A stretch of DNA of 64,000 nucleotides from Galerina marginata (lineage: Eukaryota > Basidiomycota > Agaricomycetes > Agaricales > Galerinaceae): contig JAECYW010000019.1 in assembly GCA_023014335.1 (NCBI GenBank), positions 124,001 through 188,000 of the forward strand, given 5' to 3'. Shown here piece by piece: positions 12,602 to 24,603 of the stretch (within the stretch, counting starts at the first letter, position 1; each line of letters opens with the position of its first letter). Made by a program: the position numbers and the translations under genes. The notes below the pieces were generated by a model. It made no database searches. It saw only the letters and a program-made list of their open reading frames with translations, and was not told where the DNA came from.

Positions 12602-14584
12602 ATGATGTTTCGGGGTGGATTTTCCTTTGCCGTTGAAAACGACAAGGCAAGCCATCCCTCTGGACGAAAGGCAGTCATTCTGTCCGACTTCTTCCGATTC
12701 GCACTCTACTGCATTGGCCTTGTGACAATATGCATGGTCGCTTTCTTGACCTCTGCAAAGCGTATGACGGTCAAATCACTCCAGTTTCAGGCCCCAGTTC
12801 CCGGGACTTACGGACCAGAATTCTCCCCTGATGTATTTGTCACTTCCAAATTGTTGCCGCTGGTGCTGGCTCTGAAAGATCGTAGGTCTCGCTCACTGCG
12901 GAGGCCGTATCCGTCGATCCGGTGTCAAGAACCCTTGTTATGAATTGGTATCCCGCCAGCAAGTCGGTTAATTGTGACAGCGACGCGTCAACAACTGAAG
13001 TTGTCCAAGATATCTTCGTGAAATTGTAGGAACCGCAGTTGCATTCAATGTATTGACTACATTGACGCCGTTTCCATTACAGCGCTCTTCTGGATGCTAG
13101 TAGTCCATCGTGGTCTGGTGACCTTACGGACATGCCAGTCTTTCGACTGAACAGTACCGAAGTGTGCTTGGGACTTACCACTTTATCAGACTCATTCAGA
13201 ACGGTAACAAAGCTCACCGCGTCAAAGTCGTTTCTCACACAACAATCCCTTCCGACCAAAGTGTCCACCTTCCAGAGTTATCCATTCGATGTGTATGATT
13301 TTTTCGCAGTCCAGAACGACACATCAAAATTTAAATTTGACCAACAATTAATGACAGGTACCTCGCCCCGTTTTTATTCTACACGCAGACACCTGGAAGA
13401 AATATTATCGAACCATTGGAAATCTCCGGATCATTTGGTGTTGCAGTGTAGGTCCTAAAATATCGATACATTTGGCATCTCTTACCTGTTCGTACAGAAA
13501 TTTCGAAATCTCACTCCTATCCACAGGCCCTGTCTCCCGGAGTGGAAAACAAGGTAATCTTCAATTCTATTTGCGGATAGAAAGGTCGACGGCTACAAAG
13601 GCTTTTGTGGTCATGGTGGCAATCTCGAATTGTAAGTCTCAAAAAGAACTACTGCCTAAGTTATTATTTTTTTCTGATCTTGTATAGGGCTTACAGCTAC
13701 GGCGTTTTTGATTATTTGTGCGGCCACGATCGTCTACAAACCGCACAAAATTTATGCTGAGATGTTTGTTGTACCCGTTGGAGCACTGTTCGCCTTTTCA
13801 TCAGTCAGGGCCAACCTTCCTGGCGCACCAGCTGGTTTTGGTAAGGCTTGTGCCATTCTAGTTGCCATTTTAATTTATTGACGGACCGAATAAATGTATA
13901 CAGGTGCGACTGTAGGTTGGTAGAGATCTTCAACGAAACAATAATCCTCCCAGATTAAATCTCACAATGTCTACCATTTTAGATACATACACCATTTTGC
14001 CGGTACTCATTATTATGTCGTTCTGCGTAAGTGTATAAGCGCCCTAACTTGGAGGAGTACGATGCTGATGTCATTTTCTCTCTTTAAGAGCTTTGCATTG
14101 CTACTGGTTGTCCTATACCGAAGGATAAGGCAAGAAGTAAAAAGTGAAAGACCGGAAGAACGTAAGTTATCAACTTCAATTGCAACAGGAGAGTTAAATG
14201 CTCAATAAAACAGGACAAATGATTGATAGTGCGGTCGTTCCAATTTCTCGACTCCCTACCTTAAAGTGTCCTGATTTCCTGCCCAATAACTCTGGACGAC
14301 CATCATCAGACGACCCACGTGCAGGGGAGCCGACTGCCGATGCTGCCAATTCGACCCAATCCACTGTCGTTTCGACTCCTCAACCCACTGTCTTAAAGCT
14401 TCCCGATTCCCTTCCCAATAATTATGGACAACCATTATCAGAGGCCCAACGAGCCGGAGAGTGTTACATTGCGAAGACGGCGCGGCTATCTAATTCTGAG
14501 ATGCGCGGACCGTCCAGTCCTCCTACTGCTGATGCTGCTAATTCAACCCAATGCATCAGCCCCGTAGAATCACAGACCAAGTAA
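12602..14584 (+). CDS. DUF4436 family multi-pass membrane protein, about 480 residues
   Basis: A TAA lies directly before the ATG, fixing the start. Ten exons join in phase: 12602-12832, 12886-13025, 13083-13308, 13389-13447, 13498-13631, 13688-13840, 13904-13915, 13983-14026, 14089-14161 and 14214-14584. DUF4436 hallmarks are clear: an N-terminal helix (FALYCIGLVTICMVAFLT), VSVDPVSRTLVMNWYP, SYPFDVYDFFA, STATKAFVVMVAISNW, the membrane segment LTATAFLIICAATIVY, FVVPVGALFAFSSVRANLPG with APAGFG, and the last helix YTILPVLIIMSFCSFALLLV. The function of this family is unknown. Exon 7 is only 12 bases. The exon 3/4 border is the least sure; an 80-base intron is the only phase-consistent choice I found. 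The cytoplasmic tail holds a twofold repeat (see repeat entry). Confidence 0.85.
14240..14562 (+). repeat. Twofold internal repeat in the DUF4436 C-terminal tail
   Basis: Two units of about 150-190 bases encode KCPDFLPNNSGRPSSDDP and KLPDSLPNNYGQPLSEAQ, each followed by RAGE, and each unit ends near PTADAANSTQ. Seen at both DNA and protein level. It lies in a hydrophilic tail, so copy number may vary between strains. Confidence 0.6.
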
Positions 14585-17108
14585 AAATAGGTAATCACAC
14601 TCGCTTTAGAACACCCACCGTCTCATCATTTGTTAAGAATGTGTCAAATTTTTTATCTGGGGTGTCTTTGACACGGCCTTCGATGTGAATTTTCCATTGG
14701 GCGGCAAATCTGAACAGCCGAAATCCTTTCGTCTGCATTCCCTAAGTCTGTCATCCAATAGTGGATAAAAACGAACGTGCATATCCTCCTCTTTGGCGCG
14801 AAGTTCACCCGGCCTCGTTTAAGCCTCGTTTTTGTTAATCCTTGGAAGCCTGATGATTCGATTGACACCAGACGCATTTTGTCCGAGTTGCCGATGGCCG
14901 TATCGGAGTACAGTTACATACCGCGCATGTATTTATGCTCTACTCAGACTCTTAATCTTCCTCTACATTTTGGATTGTCACACATCTTTCATTACTTAAG
15001 GAGACGGATCTACAATCTACAGCCCGAAGTCTCCGAAGTCTATGAAACGATCGCTAATAGGCAACTACTTACTCCTAGAAGGGACTTCATATGGTCGAAA
15101 TTTCACATAGGTCTACAACAGGGTGGTAATCTAGACTCTGGATATCCCCCAGTTTGAATGGCTGCGAGTACGTGCTCGTGCCAACTTTCATTCTTGTGAA
15201 CTGTACACCAATATCCATCCTGCTCGATCAGGGGGTAGAGTGCCTGGCAATTTAGATTTGAGGAGAGTTAATGCGCGTGTATCCTCGTCCCTTCCTTGTG
15301 CCAATTAAATGGGCTCGGATTGTCAATAACTCAGTAAGTGAAAGCGGAGGAGTCGTTTATTTAATCTCGACGCCCAATAATCCCATCAATCAGGCGTTGA
15401 TTAATCGACACCGGCAACTCCCTGATGATGGGATTACATAAGCGTTCCCGCTTTTCACTCGTCCATCGCTGTTCTCAAGCTGTTCTTGTCGTTTCCGAAC
15501 TCTCCCTAAATCCTGCGTCTGCCAATCATCTTTCCTCAGATCTTAAGCAAGGTGCGTATCTGTCATTATATTTAGCTCATCACCAACAACTTTTTAGCTT
15601 GCTTACAACGTCAATAACATGAACCATTCCTTGACCATTCCGAAGTAATATGCGACTTGTGCAATGCATTTGGGGTAGGCCATGACGTGACCGAGCCAGG
15701 AACTGAGAGGTAATGGCAAGAAGGTATGTGATCGGTTGACCGGCCTTCATGCACAGTGCCGTTGACCTGCCCAACTCCAGAAACAGTGGGGTGTTCGCGA
15801 CACTGTAACGATTCGACCACTCACCACCAGCGCTACATTGAAACCAACGCCGACACGTCGCTTGCTACAGCCGCCATCGCAGGTGTCCTGGGTACGTTTC
15901 ATTTTCGTCAATCACCCTAGTCGATGTAGATCACTGCCTAGCCCCTTTCTCACTCGCCATCGTAGCCTCCTCCGAAGCCTGAACACGACACAATTCCCTC
16001 CTCCCGTTTGCCCGAGCGAATGCTATCTTCCGCCCCTCATTTCCCGGTACGAACATGCACCGCTCGTTTCACCCTGCTCTACAAGTACATACTGCTACTC
16101 ACTCTGCAAAATCAGCGCAGGCAGGCGCACACTCACTGCCCTCGCCCTCGCCCTCGCCCTCCCCAAGCCCTTCAATGAAAACTTTGGTCGTTATTCTATA
16201 GTTACGTATGTAGATTTTCTGTAGTATGTGCTGTTATAAATTATTTCCGTCACATCTAACTTTTTTACTTGATAGACATTACCCACTCGGTGATGTTCAA
16301 AATAGCAGAATGCCGCCCAGGACTCGTTCCTGCCATGCGATTTCACTAGCATGAAGGCTACGGATACGTAAGTCGACTTCCGATGTAGTAGTGAGATCTG
16401 GACCGAGCTCGCCGTAGATTAGATAGTGTAGATCCCATCAGTGGCTGTGCACGGTATGTGTGCCAGTGTGCGCGTAGTTGATATATTCACCTCTTGCTTG
16501 CCTTTTGCCATCGCGTGCGACGCGGTTCCGCACTGCTCGACGCGTCTCCGAGCCCCAGCCGCCCAGGTCCGGACGGATTGGACTACTCCACCGAAGATTG
16601 TAGAACCATCATATAAACACAGTTATAGCAAGGTGGAATGCAAGAGGGAAAAAAACGCGTGACGTCATGACTAGATAAGCCCCCCGAATTGCCGCCCGTT
16701 TCAGGTTTAGACCCAACTACCGCGTCATTCCCACAAAGGCTGCTCTACTTTCTAGGAATATCGTGGCATAATGCCTTAAGTCCATTCGCGTCTTTCTTTT
16801 CTATTCAAATCCTGCCCCTATTGACAGCTCCCTACAGTCCATTTCAGGATGGCGGCGGCTCCGTTCCTCTCGCGCAGCCGCCACCTCACTTCCTGCGGCT
16901 GCAGTCGCAGTCGAGGGCTCTCGCCTTATTCCATGTATAAATCATTTTCGTACCATTTTCTGATTCTCTTTGCATATCTCTCCAAATTATTTAAGAATGT
17001 AAGACAGGCATAACTTTAAGATTTGAGTCCCTGAGCACCTATCAAACTTCGCTATTTAACAATGTACTTAGACAAGATAACGAAGTAATTACAGTATCCA
17101 AATCCAGC
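14585..17108. other. Long stretch without a supportable gene
   Basis: Contains a 126-codon plus-strand frame (14777-15157) with no recognisable domain or splice partners, and proline/serine-rich frames near 15840-16220 that look like GC-biased noise. A short GCCCTC microsatellite is listed separately. A small unrecognised gene cannot be excluded. Confidence 0.4.
16138..16161 (+). repeat. GCCCTC microsatellite, four copies
   Basis: Four perfect tandem copies of the hexamer GCCCTC. Confidence 0.85.
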
Positions 17109-17755
17109 CTATTCAACTTTCACCAATTTCTTTTCGACGATATCATACACGTACCCATTCAGTTTCAATTTTCTATCTGTCAGCGTACCCAATATCGCCT
17201 GCACATTCGCTACTTGCACGCGTACGTTAAGCTCAGTAAGCTGATACTGGGTAAGCTTTGTATTTGCTTTCGCAAGGATGGTAAGGGCGTGGAGCCAATT
17301 CCACAATGACCAATGAAGCGGCGGAGGTTTACCCTGAGCGGCGTCGTAGCAGGCGTGAACGCCACCACAGTCAGTGTGACCAACAATCATAATTTCTTCG
17401 ATTGTCGAGAGTGAGACTGCGTAGGCAAGGCTGGCGAGGGCGTTGGCGTCGATAGCCTGGAATTGGCTGCCGAAAAAATTCAGCGGTTGACAAAGAAACT
17501 TCGGAGCTCGAATGAAGTTTGACCATACGCACTTTGCGATGTTTCTCTGAACGAAGATCTGCTTCTCAGGTAGGACTTCGGCTTCTGATACTCTGGCATC
17601 GCAGCAACCTATCCAAAATATCTGTATTGATCAACGTTAGGCGGCTTAATAAGTCAGTAAGCAACGGCGCTTACGGTAGGTTTTTGCTTGGGCGGAGTAT
17701 GCCCTTCCTGGTGGGCCAGTACCAGTGGGGGTAAGTATTTCGCATAGTCTCCCAT
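17109..17755 (-). CDS. Beta-class carbonic anhydrase, 175 residues
   Basis: Three exons in phase on the minus strand: 17755-17675, 17621-17533 and 17466-17109, with introns of 53 and 66 bases. It catalyses reversible hydration of CO2 to bicarbonate with a zinc ion. The beta-class ligands are visible: Cys of WIGCCDARV (the Asp-Arg dyad of CxDxR is kept) and the His and Cys of VGHTDCGG. Other family marks are RNIANQF and the terminal NGYVYDI. At 175 residues it is shorter than most fungal beta enzymes (about 220-280). The N terminus begins just before the strand carrying the first Cys, and there is no obvious mitochondrial targeting lead, so a cytosolic place is likely. Odd points are Cys-Cys in place of the usual Cys-Ser and a short LHWSLWNW region. 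Confidence 0.88.
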
Positions 17756-17819
17756 TAGAAAGGAGGGTAAACTGAAGCGTCTCTGGGATAGTAAAACCAG
17801 GACGCCTTTTCTATGGCCA

Positions 17820-17826
17820 TTATATA
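17820..17826 (-). promoter_or_regulatory. TATA-box-like element of the carbonic anhydrase gene
   Basis: TATATAA on the minus strand, about 65 bases upstream of the ATG at 17755. Confidence 0.45.
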
Positions 17827-17899
17827 CTCAGAAAATGCGGTCGAGACCGTATACAATCTCGACCAGAGCCAAAAAATAGTGGGTGATCCCCGTTGCTCA

Positions 17900-20800
17900 A
17901 TTCTGGCGCTAACATATCAGCTGTCCTGTCGTTGAACCCCTGTTTCTTTCAAATCAAACTTTACATTCTTCCCTTCACAGATTCACTATCGAAATATCAG
18001 CTGACGGTCATAGGCTACTATACGTATACGAAATGGTGTGGTATGAAAACCTTAATGGCCATGTCCACTATTCCTCGTGAGATATCTCCACGAATTCGTT
18101 CACTGGTTTTAGCAGGTTAGTTAGAGCGGTCAGGCAGACGCCTGTAGACCGAGTAATTGGCGCGAACCTTAATATTACAGCCATCCGTGCATCCGCAAGG
18201 TCAGCCAAAAATAAACAATGATAGTCAAGATAAGGATCTCTTTCGTGCCTTGTGTGATATCGGCTGGTGCAGCACTTATTTTACCGCTCGTGAAAGGTGA
18301 AGGACAGCCTTTAAGTTAAGGTCCAACGGGGTACGAATGGAAGGGTAGGCGGAGGCTTATTGAGCCGGGGAAAAATGTTCTTATGGAAAATTTGGGCCTA
18401 ATCGAGGCAATATATGACTTTAAGCGCCCTTCAGTGGTGGAGGAAAAAAGCGAATCAGGTTAACTTCAATTTACGCTGTACGACTTTAGCCCGAGGCCCC
18501 GAGCTGCCAGACCCCAGATCAGATTAGATAGAATTGATCTGAATGATGGATGCTTGACACGGGTTCCGAGAACTTCTAGACCTCGGGCTTCAGGCCTCAG
18601 TACTCATGTGTTCATTGAACATTGAGAATCGACGAGCCGCCAAACACTGACACTTCCCTGTCACTGGTTTTGCGGGCCAATGCTGCGCGCGCGGCATGAA
18701 CGAGACCTTGTTGCGGGACCATAAATATAGCCACAGATCATTTAGATACTTAGCGCATGGGAAGAATAAAGAAATATATTCCAGAAATCCTACAATAAAT
18801 ATAAATACAGGCTTAAAAAAGGAGTGAAATACGGTGTTACGCGCCACGCGGGAAATTGATCTGAGATCACATGACATGTTTGTTTATCAGTCAAGCCGAT
18901 TTTTTTCCCTCTCTTTCAACACAACTTCGTATACGGCGCCTTTGGGGTGTTGCAGCACTGGTCGCCACAGCAGCGACCAATGCGGAGCAGCCGGTGCTGC
19001 ACCCCCTTCAACACAGGCATCAGAGGCATCAGCTGGACCGGGGTCTGCACCAACCCAGATGCCTCCCCACCAGCCAAGTCCCTTGCAGTCCGTCCCTCAC
19101 CAAGCCCTGGTCGTGCAGGTCGTCTTTGTTTTATCTAAAAAGCACAAGTGAGTGTCGTTTCTCCTTGTTATCGACCCACTATGTGAGAATCAACGAGGTG
19201 CCAAACACCCTAATCTATTTTCGGTCCTTCGTATTCCTCGTATTCCTCGGCACGCAAACGTTACCTTTTCCTTCGTTCCTTCGTCACTCACGTCCGTTTC
19301 TTCCATCCTTAGCTTAATATGCACCGTCGTTTTACACACCGCCCCTTTCAATGTCCTTTTGGTTTGTCGTTCTGCCCTTGATTACAATTTCCGATATTGA
19401 TTTCCCCCCCCACTCCGACCAGCTCCCGCGCCAGTCTCGACTTGGGCTTGCATTTTACCGACCTTTCTTTTCTGCACGACGTTCGTTGCCGCGTCACCAT
19501 CTGCATCGCTGAAGCTGTCGCAACACTCATGCCCCTGACCTCTCAACTACACCAGCGTCATTGGCACGTCCGACACCGCCCGGATCATCGCCATGCTCAC
19601 CTTGGGTGCTGGTATTCCATCTACTTGGTAAGCGTTCGCGCTATTCTTCACCCTTTTACTGTCAACTTAACATCATTGTTGCGTTTAGGTCGTGGCTATC
19701 CCACCACCGCTTTGCTCCTGAGTCCGACACATTTCCACGGCAGGCTTTGCGAACATCTCCAAAGTTTACTTCCGGTATGGGTGCCCTGGGTTATATACGG
19801 ACAACTTTTACTCACCGGTCTGTCTTTATCATCTGTAGACTCGTCGTTCTTTCAATATCCACGCGGATTTCTTGAGCTAATTCGGCAAGGTTTCTCCTCG
19901 CAGGATAGTTGCAAGCGTTAATACTAGACCAATGGACCAATGCGTCTTGGCGTTCCCATCAGAAGGCTGTCGAAAGGTATATTCTTATCCTGTACTTCAT
20001 TTTCCCAGATTTCTTGCTCACTATTACTCAACGCTTGAAACCAGGGGTCAGTACAAAAAGCTGCGTATAGCGCATCCGCAACGGAAAATATCTTAACCAC
20101 CAAACGACACGCACGAGCCCAGGTCAGTCTAGTGCCAGCTCCGAATGGCCTAGTCTATGATTAACGTTCGAGCGTTCAGATTTCAGAGTCCTTGACTACC
20201 CCAAGGTTGACATACAATTTATACCAACTCGTGACCTAATTAATCGAGCACGACCAACCCCCATCTAGTCACTTCTGTTTGTTGATCCGCATCCGCGTCC
20301 AATCCACTGACTGGACTTACTCTTGCGAAATCGTGGCTGGATGCCTTCCATAGAACCCTGTTGGAAGACGCCAACCACGACAACGCGCCGTCAAGTATTC
20401 GCAAATCTTACTGACAGTTAACTTGGGCTATTCAAGGATGAAGGTTTGAACTACAGTCACTTGCGTCATCTTAACTGATGATCTCTTTCGTAGTTCACGA
20501 CATCAAAGTCATCTCCATTGAATCAGGTTTGCTCTGCACAAGTCTGATCTCAGGATGACCGGTTCGGACGGCAGGCGAACGTATACTCTACGTATTTGTG
20601 ATTGGTACGCTATTTTAATTTCCAGCTAAACGTTTCTATCGTGACGTCCCAGTCTTGCTCGTTTCCTCAGAGCTCTATTTTGTATTAGAGGACGGCAATC
20701 TGTTCAGCACTAAGTTTTGCCCTCGGTCCTCTCAATCTTGCTGCGCTACGCAAGTACCCACTTACGACCACAACAACACGACGACCCAGTCCTACGACGT

Positions 20801-21559
20801 CATGTATGAGGCTAATATGAATGTACTAGGCGAGGTAATTTTTAGAAGCCGCCCAGCACGGAGTCGCTTGGAATGTTACGGTTCTCTTCCGCTGCACTTT
20901 AAGGAGATGGGAGATTTCAGGTGTACGGGTATACCGGGTTCGGCAGGGTGTGTTGTAAACTGAACAAAAAATATTGATGCGGTCGTTGACATCAAATCTG
21001 AACGATGGGAAGAAGCACTGCGGATGAAGATGAAAGTACTCGTGAAGTGCCGGGGAAGAAACCTGCGTGATCTGGCTACCCAAAAGACGGGTAGTCGTAT
21101 ATGTTAGAAAATGAGCGGGCTTTATCGACAACGACATGAGAAATTTTCAGTAAAAGGCACCCAGTAGTAGTGCCAGCCAGCCAGCAAAAGATTATCTCAA
21201 GTAGAACTCACTGATACTGACAAACCTTGAAGCCATCGAAGCCATCCCATTCCGTACTCCAGTAATAAACATAACGACCGCTTTTTCCGACCGACTTTCG
21301 CTTTATAAGTGTAAAATGAGATGCCAAATGAGATTCCGTCAAATCGTCTATTTCAAATTAAACACTATTCCTAGGAGATGAACCCACTAGCGGATAGACG
21401 TAGGCATTATGACAACAGTGTTTTTATAGTATGAAAGGAATGAAGAAAGGGAAGAAGTAATGGTCATTTCTCGACATCGAAAGGCGCAAGTGTTTGATGA
21501 ATCAAATTACGAGACGAAAAGTAGCCCAAACGTGAAATGACACTTCACTATTTCCGAAG
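17900..21559. other. Region with no resolved gene; some coding-like pieces
   Basis: The part from about 19400 to 19900 on the plus strand has a readable piece (TSVIGTSDTARIIAMLTLGA) with a GTAAG donor near 19629 and a possible next exon starting WLSHHRFAPESDTF. I could not extend it to a full gene or name a family. The part near 18930-19130 encodes a low-complexity Pro/Ser/Gln frame. The frame at 20655-20963 has no recognised domain. The remainder looks intergenic. Confidence 0.35.
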
Positions 21560-24500
21560 CTAGTCCCAACTTCGCCTGGTTGCGAGAGATAGCACTGATT
21601 CAACTCCTTGAATCATTTCTCGTGAAATTGCCCTGCGAGTGTAGTACATCCCATAGTCTGTCGAAGTCGTCCGCGATGACGCGAGCGAATACACTGAGCT
21701 GGTTTCCAGCTCGGTAGCAGTGATGTCGGCCAAGTGGGTATTGCTTTGGGTTGATACACAAGAATAGTAAGACTTCCTTGAACTTTCTGTGCTTCGTGTT
21801 TCCGCTGTATCGCGACGGATGCTCGACGAAGCTGGCGATTCGGAGCTTGGTGTATGTTCCCTAGTCTCTGGGAGCAACACGCGGTGGGACACTGCGCTAC
21901 TGGTACCGGTAACATCTTTAGCCGTCGCAAGCTGACTGTGCTGGCGATGGAGATCCAAAAATTTCTTTGAATGCAAAGACTCCGGACTTCTAAAATGTGA
22001 ACTCAGCATTGGTCGTGGTAGAGGCTGCGTGTTAGATTTCTTTGAGTCTTGGGGAGCGTCAGGAAGGCCAAAGCGTTCTTTTGAAGTTGCTTGCGGCTGC
22101 TCGGTTAGTTCTCGCTTCCTCCGCACCTCCAACTGTCTCGGCAGATCCAGATGCCACCTAATCCACTCCACCTCGCTCTTTTCTTCTTCACTATCGTCAT
22201 CGTCTATAAATGACTCGATGCCAAGTGACAGCATGTCCCTTTCATCTTCGTGCTCGCCTGAGAAACAGTTGAACTCGTCGTCATCATAGCAGTCTGTGGA
22301 CGGGCCAGCCGACTTGGCGGAACTAGTGACATCCTGAGCATCAATCCCAGCTTCAGCCGTATCCGCAGTGTTCCAACCTGTCTTGATGGCCAGCCGCAAC
22401 GGCGTCCTGCTCTCTCCGTCGAGTTTGTCTGAATCATCTCCATTTCCTCGAATACCTTGCGCCTTCGCCGCTTCTCGCATCCCAGATCTTCGTGCCTTAT
22501 TTACAATATCAAGGCGCCATTCTGGGTAAGGAAGGGGCGTCAGCGGGAGCGGTATGCCAGGCACCAGGCCACGCTCTATGCGAGTGGGAAGCAAGGAGCG
22601 CGCCGTAACAGAGGAAGCCGCTGATGACCAGTTGTAATTCTGCGCCGGAGTATGCGTATCTGTTCTTGACTTCGTCCGGAAGTTGGAAGATGTGCGGTGA
22701 TGAGACGCAGACATGGTGTTATTATCGCGGCGCTGCACCAATGGAATCGGTACCTCTGTTCCATAGCAAGGCAGAAAGGTAGAATCTAGGGGTTGAGAGG
22801 AGCCACGATGGAATATACGGAGAATACTGTTGAATGCTTTTGGACAAAAGAGGGCCAAAAATTAGTAAGACGTCGAACTGGAAGAAAAATGATATATCAA
22901 CCAACTTTACTCACCGTGATCATTGCCCATGTCAAGTACGACCCATTGAACTCGGTCGTCTACTTGCCGCTTCTTCTCCCCGTCTCTCGCGAGGCGCATT
23001 TGATGCAAAGTACTCCCGGAGGACCTCGACCGAGGCTCTCCAGGCAAACCCACGCCAGATGTCCCATTCTCAACCTCCACAGCTTCCGTTTGGTCACCCT
23101 CTTTATCATCCAAATCTCCCTCTTGCCTCGGGCCCGAGTTCTTAAACTTAGCGCAAACTATCTTCATCCCAGCTGCCTCCGCCTCTTCACGCGACGATGG
23201 TACGTGCGTGCGCAGGGTGTTATGAGGAGTTTTCTCGTCTATTGGCGGCTCTCCCTCTACCTGGCTTTCGGAGACCAACTGGTACTGGGGGTCAGGTTCT
23301 TCTGTCCGCCTACTCCTTCCATTATTATTCTCTTCCCTAAGAGGAAGGAAATTACCCGAAGACCCCGACATCGTCCTTCTTTTACCATGTTCTCCCTTTC
23401 GCTCATCGCTCTGTTGTTGAGGTTGATGGGAAAATGTGTTGCTCCTTTGATGGCGGAAACCAGCTATGCCACCGCGGTAGGACGACTTCAAGTGCACAGA
23501 ATGCGCGAGGTGATTAGCATCGCGCAGAGAGCAAAGGGATGAGAGTCGGAGGCGGTGCCTCGGGGTTGCGTCCTGGATAGAAGAAGGTCAACAAGACTCA
23601 TTTGGACCAGGTAGACAAAAATAAGGCCAAAGCGACTTCCATGCGCTAACCCGGATCCCCGAACAAAACAGCAAAGTAAAGAAGGACACTTACATCTCTT
23701 GTCTTGCAGAGATGAATAACACCGTCCCTAATCACGACCCAAATTTCCCTCCACTCCAGCTTTGTTTTCAGCCTTCCATTCCGGTACTCGTATCCGTCTA
23801 TTTCGTCACTACCGTCAAGTACGCGGGTGAGTCCTGGCGGTACCATGGGCTGTACCATGTCAGACCCCCGAACGGCGCGGAGGGTGCGAACCCAGCCCTC
23901 CCAGTAGGGTTGGGTATATGCAACGGGATCATGCCGAGGAAACTCTGTAAGCGTTATTTGGGACGAGAGTTGGTTATAGGACGAGGAAGAAGGCCGCGCC
24001 ATGCCGCGAGGGAGCGGGGTTATGAGTGATTCGACAAGCCCAACAGCGCCTGCGAACCTCGTCAAAACTGCATTTCCTCCCGCAACCACAACTTCAGATG
24101 AAGCGTGCAGCTCCACCAATTCTTGCGGATTGAGGCGGTACCACGAGACTAAAGACTCCTCCTCGAGTACCTCCCCTGTGAGAAAGCGTAGAAGGGTGAA
24201 GCCAGCCGTATGAACGACATGGGTGGTATTTCGACGCCGGGTTCGAAAGGATGGTCGTATAGCGGTGGAAGAAGCAGAAGGTACGGATGAAAACTTGATC
24301 GCACCCGGTAGCCTTTGGGCCTTATATTCCGGCGCGAATGTGATAGGGCTCGGTGGCCTCGCCGCCACTGCCTCACGCGCGATCTTGCGTGGATCAAATG
24401 GGAGATTCAGGCATTTAGCGAGGATGATTTGTTTGAGATGTTTGATTTCCCAGGCTGGGTCGATGGTGGTGAGGAACCATTGGTCATAGGGGACTACAGG

Positions 24501-24603
24501 GAACGGGAAATCTGGAGTGAAAAGGAAGAAGCAGAACTGGACAGAGTTGGAACGTACTGAATCGGCAGGCAAGAGCTATCTGCTTATGTTCCCTCGAATC
24601 CAT
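21560..24603 (-). CDS. PH-domain protein with ubiquitin/RA-like N terminus, about 932 residues
   Basis: Four exons join in phase: 24603-24558, 24511-23694, 23572-22915 and 22836-21560. The N terminus (FPFPVVPYDQWFLTT, then HLKQIILAKCLNLPFDP) and a strand-like VSWYRLNPQELVELHA suggest a ubiquitin- or RA-like fold. A PH domain follows: YWEGWVRTLRAVRG, WREIWVVIRDGVIHLCKTRD, HRLRLSSLCSLRDANH, and much later VCAKFKN and WVVLDMGNDHAFNSILRIFH as the closing helix. The PH is split by a charged insertion of about 100 residues. PH domains bind phosphoinositides or proteins at membranes. The second half is disordered and acidic (DDDDSEEEKSEVE). The last about 70 residues match the tails of the two BTB proteins at 40-45 kb. 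More 5' exons up to about 24860 are possible, so the true start is unsure. Confidence 0.75.

Noticed and set aside
12834..13450. DUF4436 region as a pseudogene because of stops between frames
   Set aside because: All stops fall inside introns once GT-AG borders and phase are applied; the family motifs are then continuous.
15838..16224. Pro/Leu-rich plus-strand frame
   Set aside because: Low complexity, partly made by the GCCCTC microsatellite; no start context, domain or splice evidence.
22793..23542. 249-codon plus-strand frame
   Set aside because: Lies antisense to exons 2 and 3 of the PH-domain gene, whose minus-strand reading is continuous and domain-bearing.
22907..24572. Three separate minus-strand genes at 21.6-24.6 kb
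   Set aside because: The frames join through in-phase GT-AG introns, and the PH domain is only complete when they are joined.
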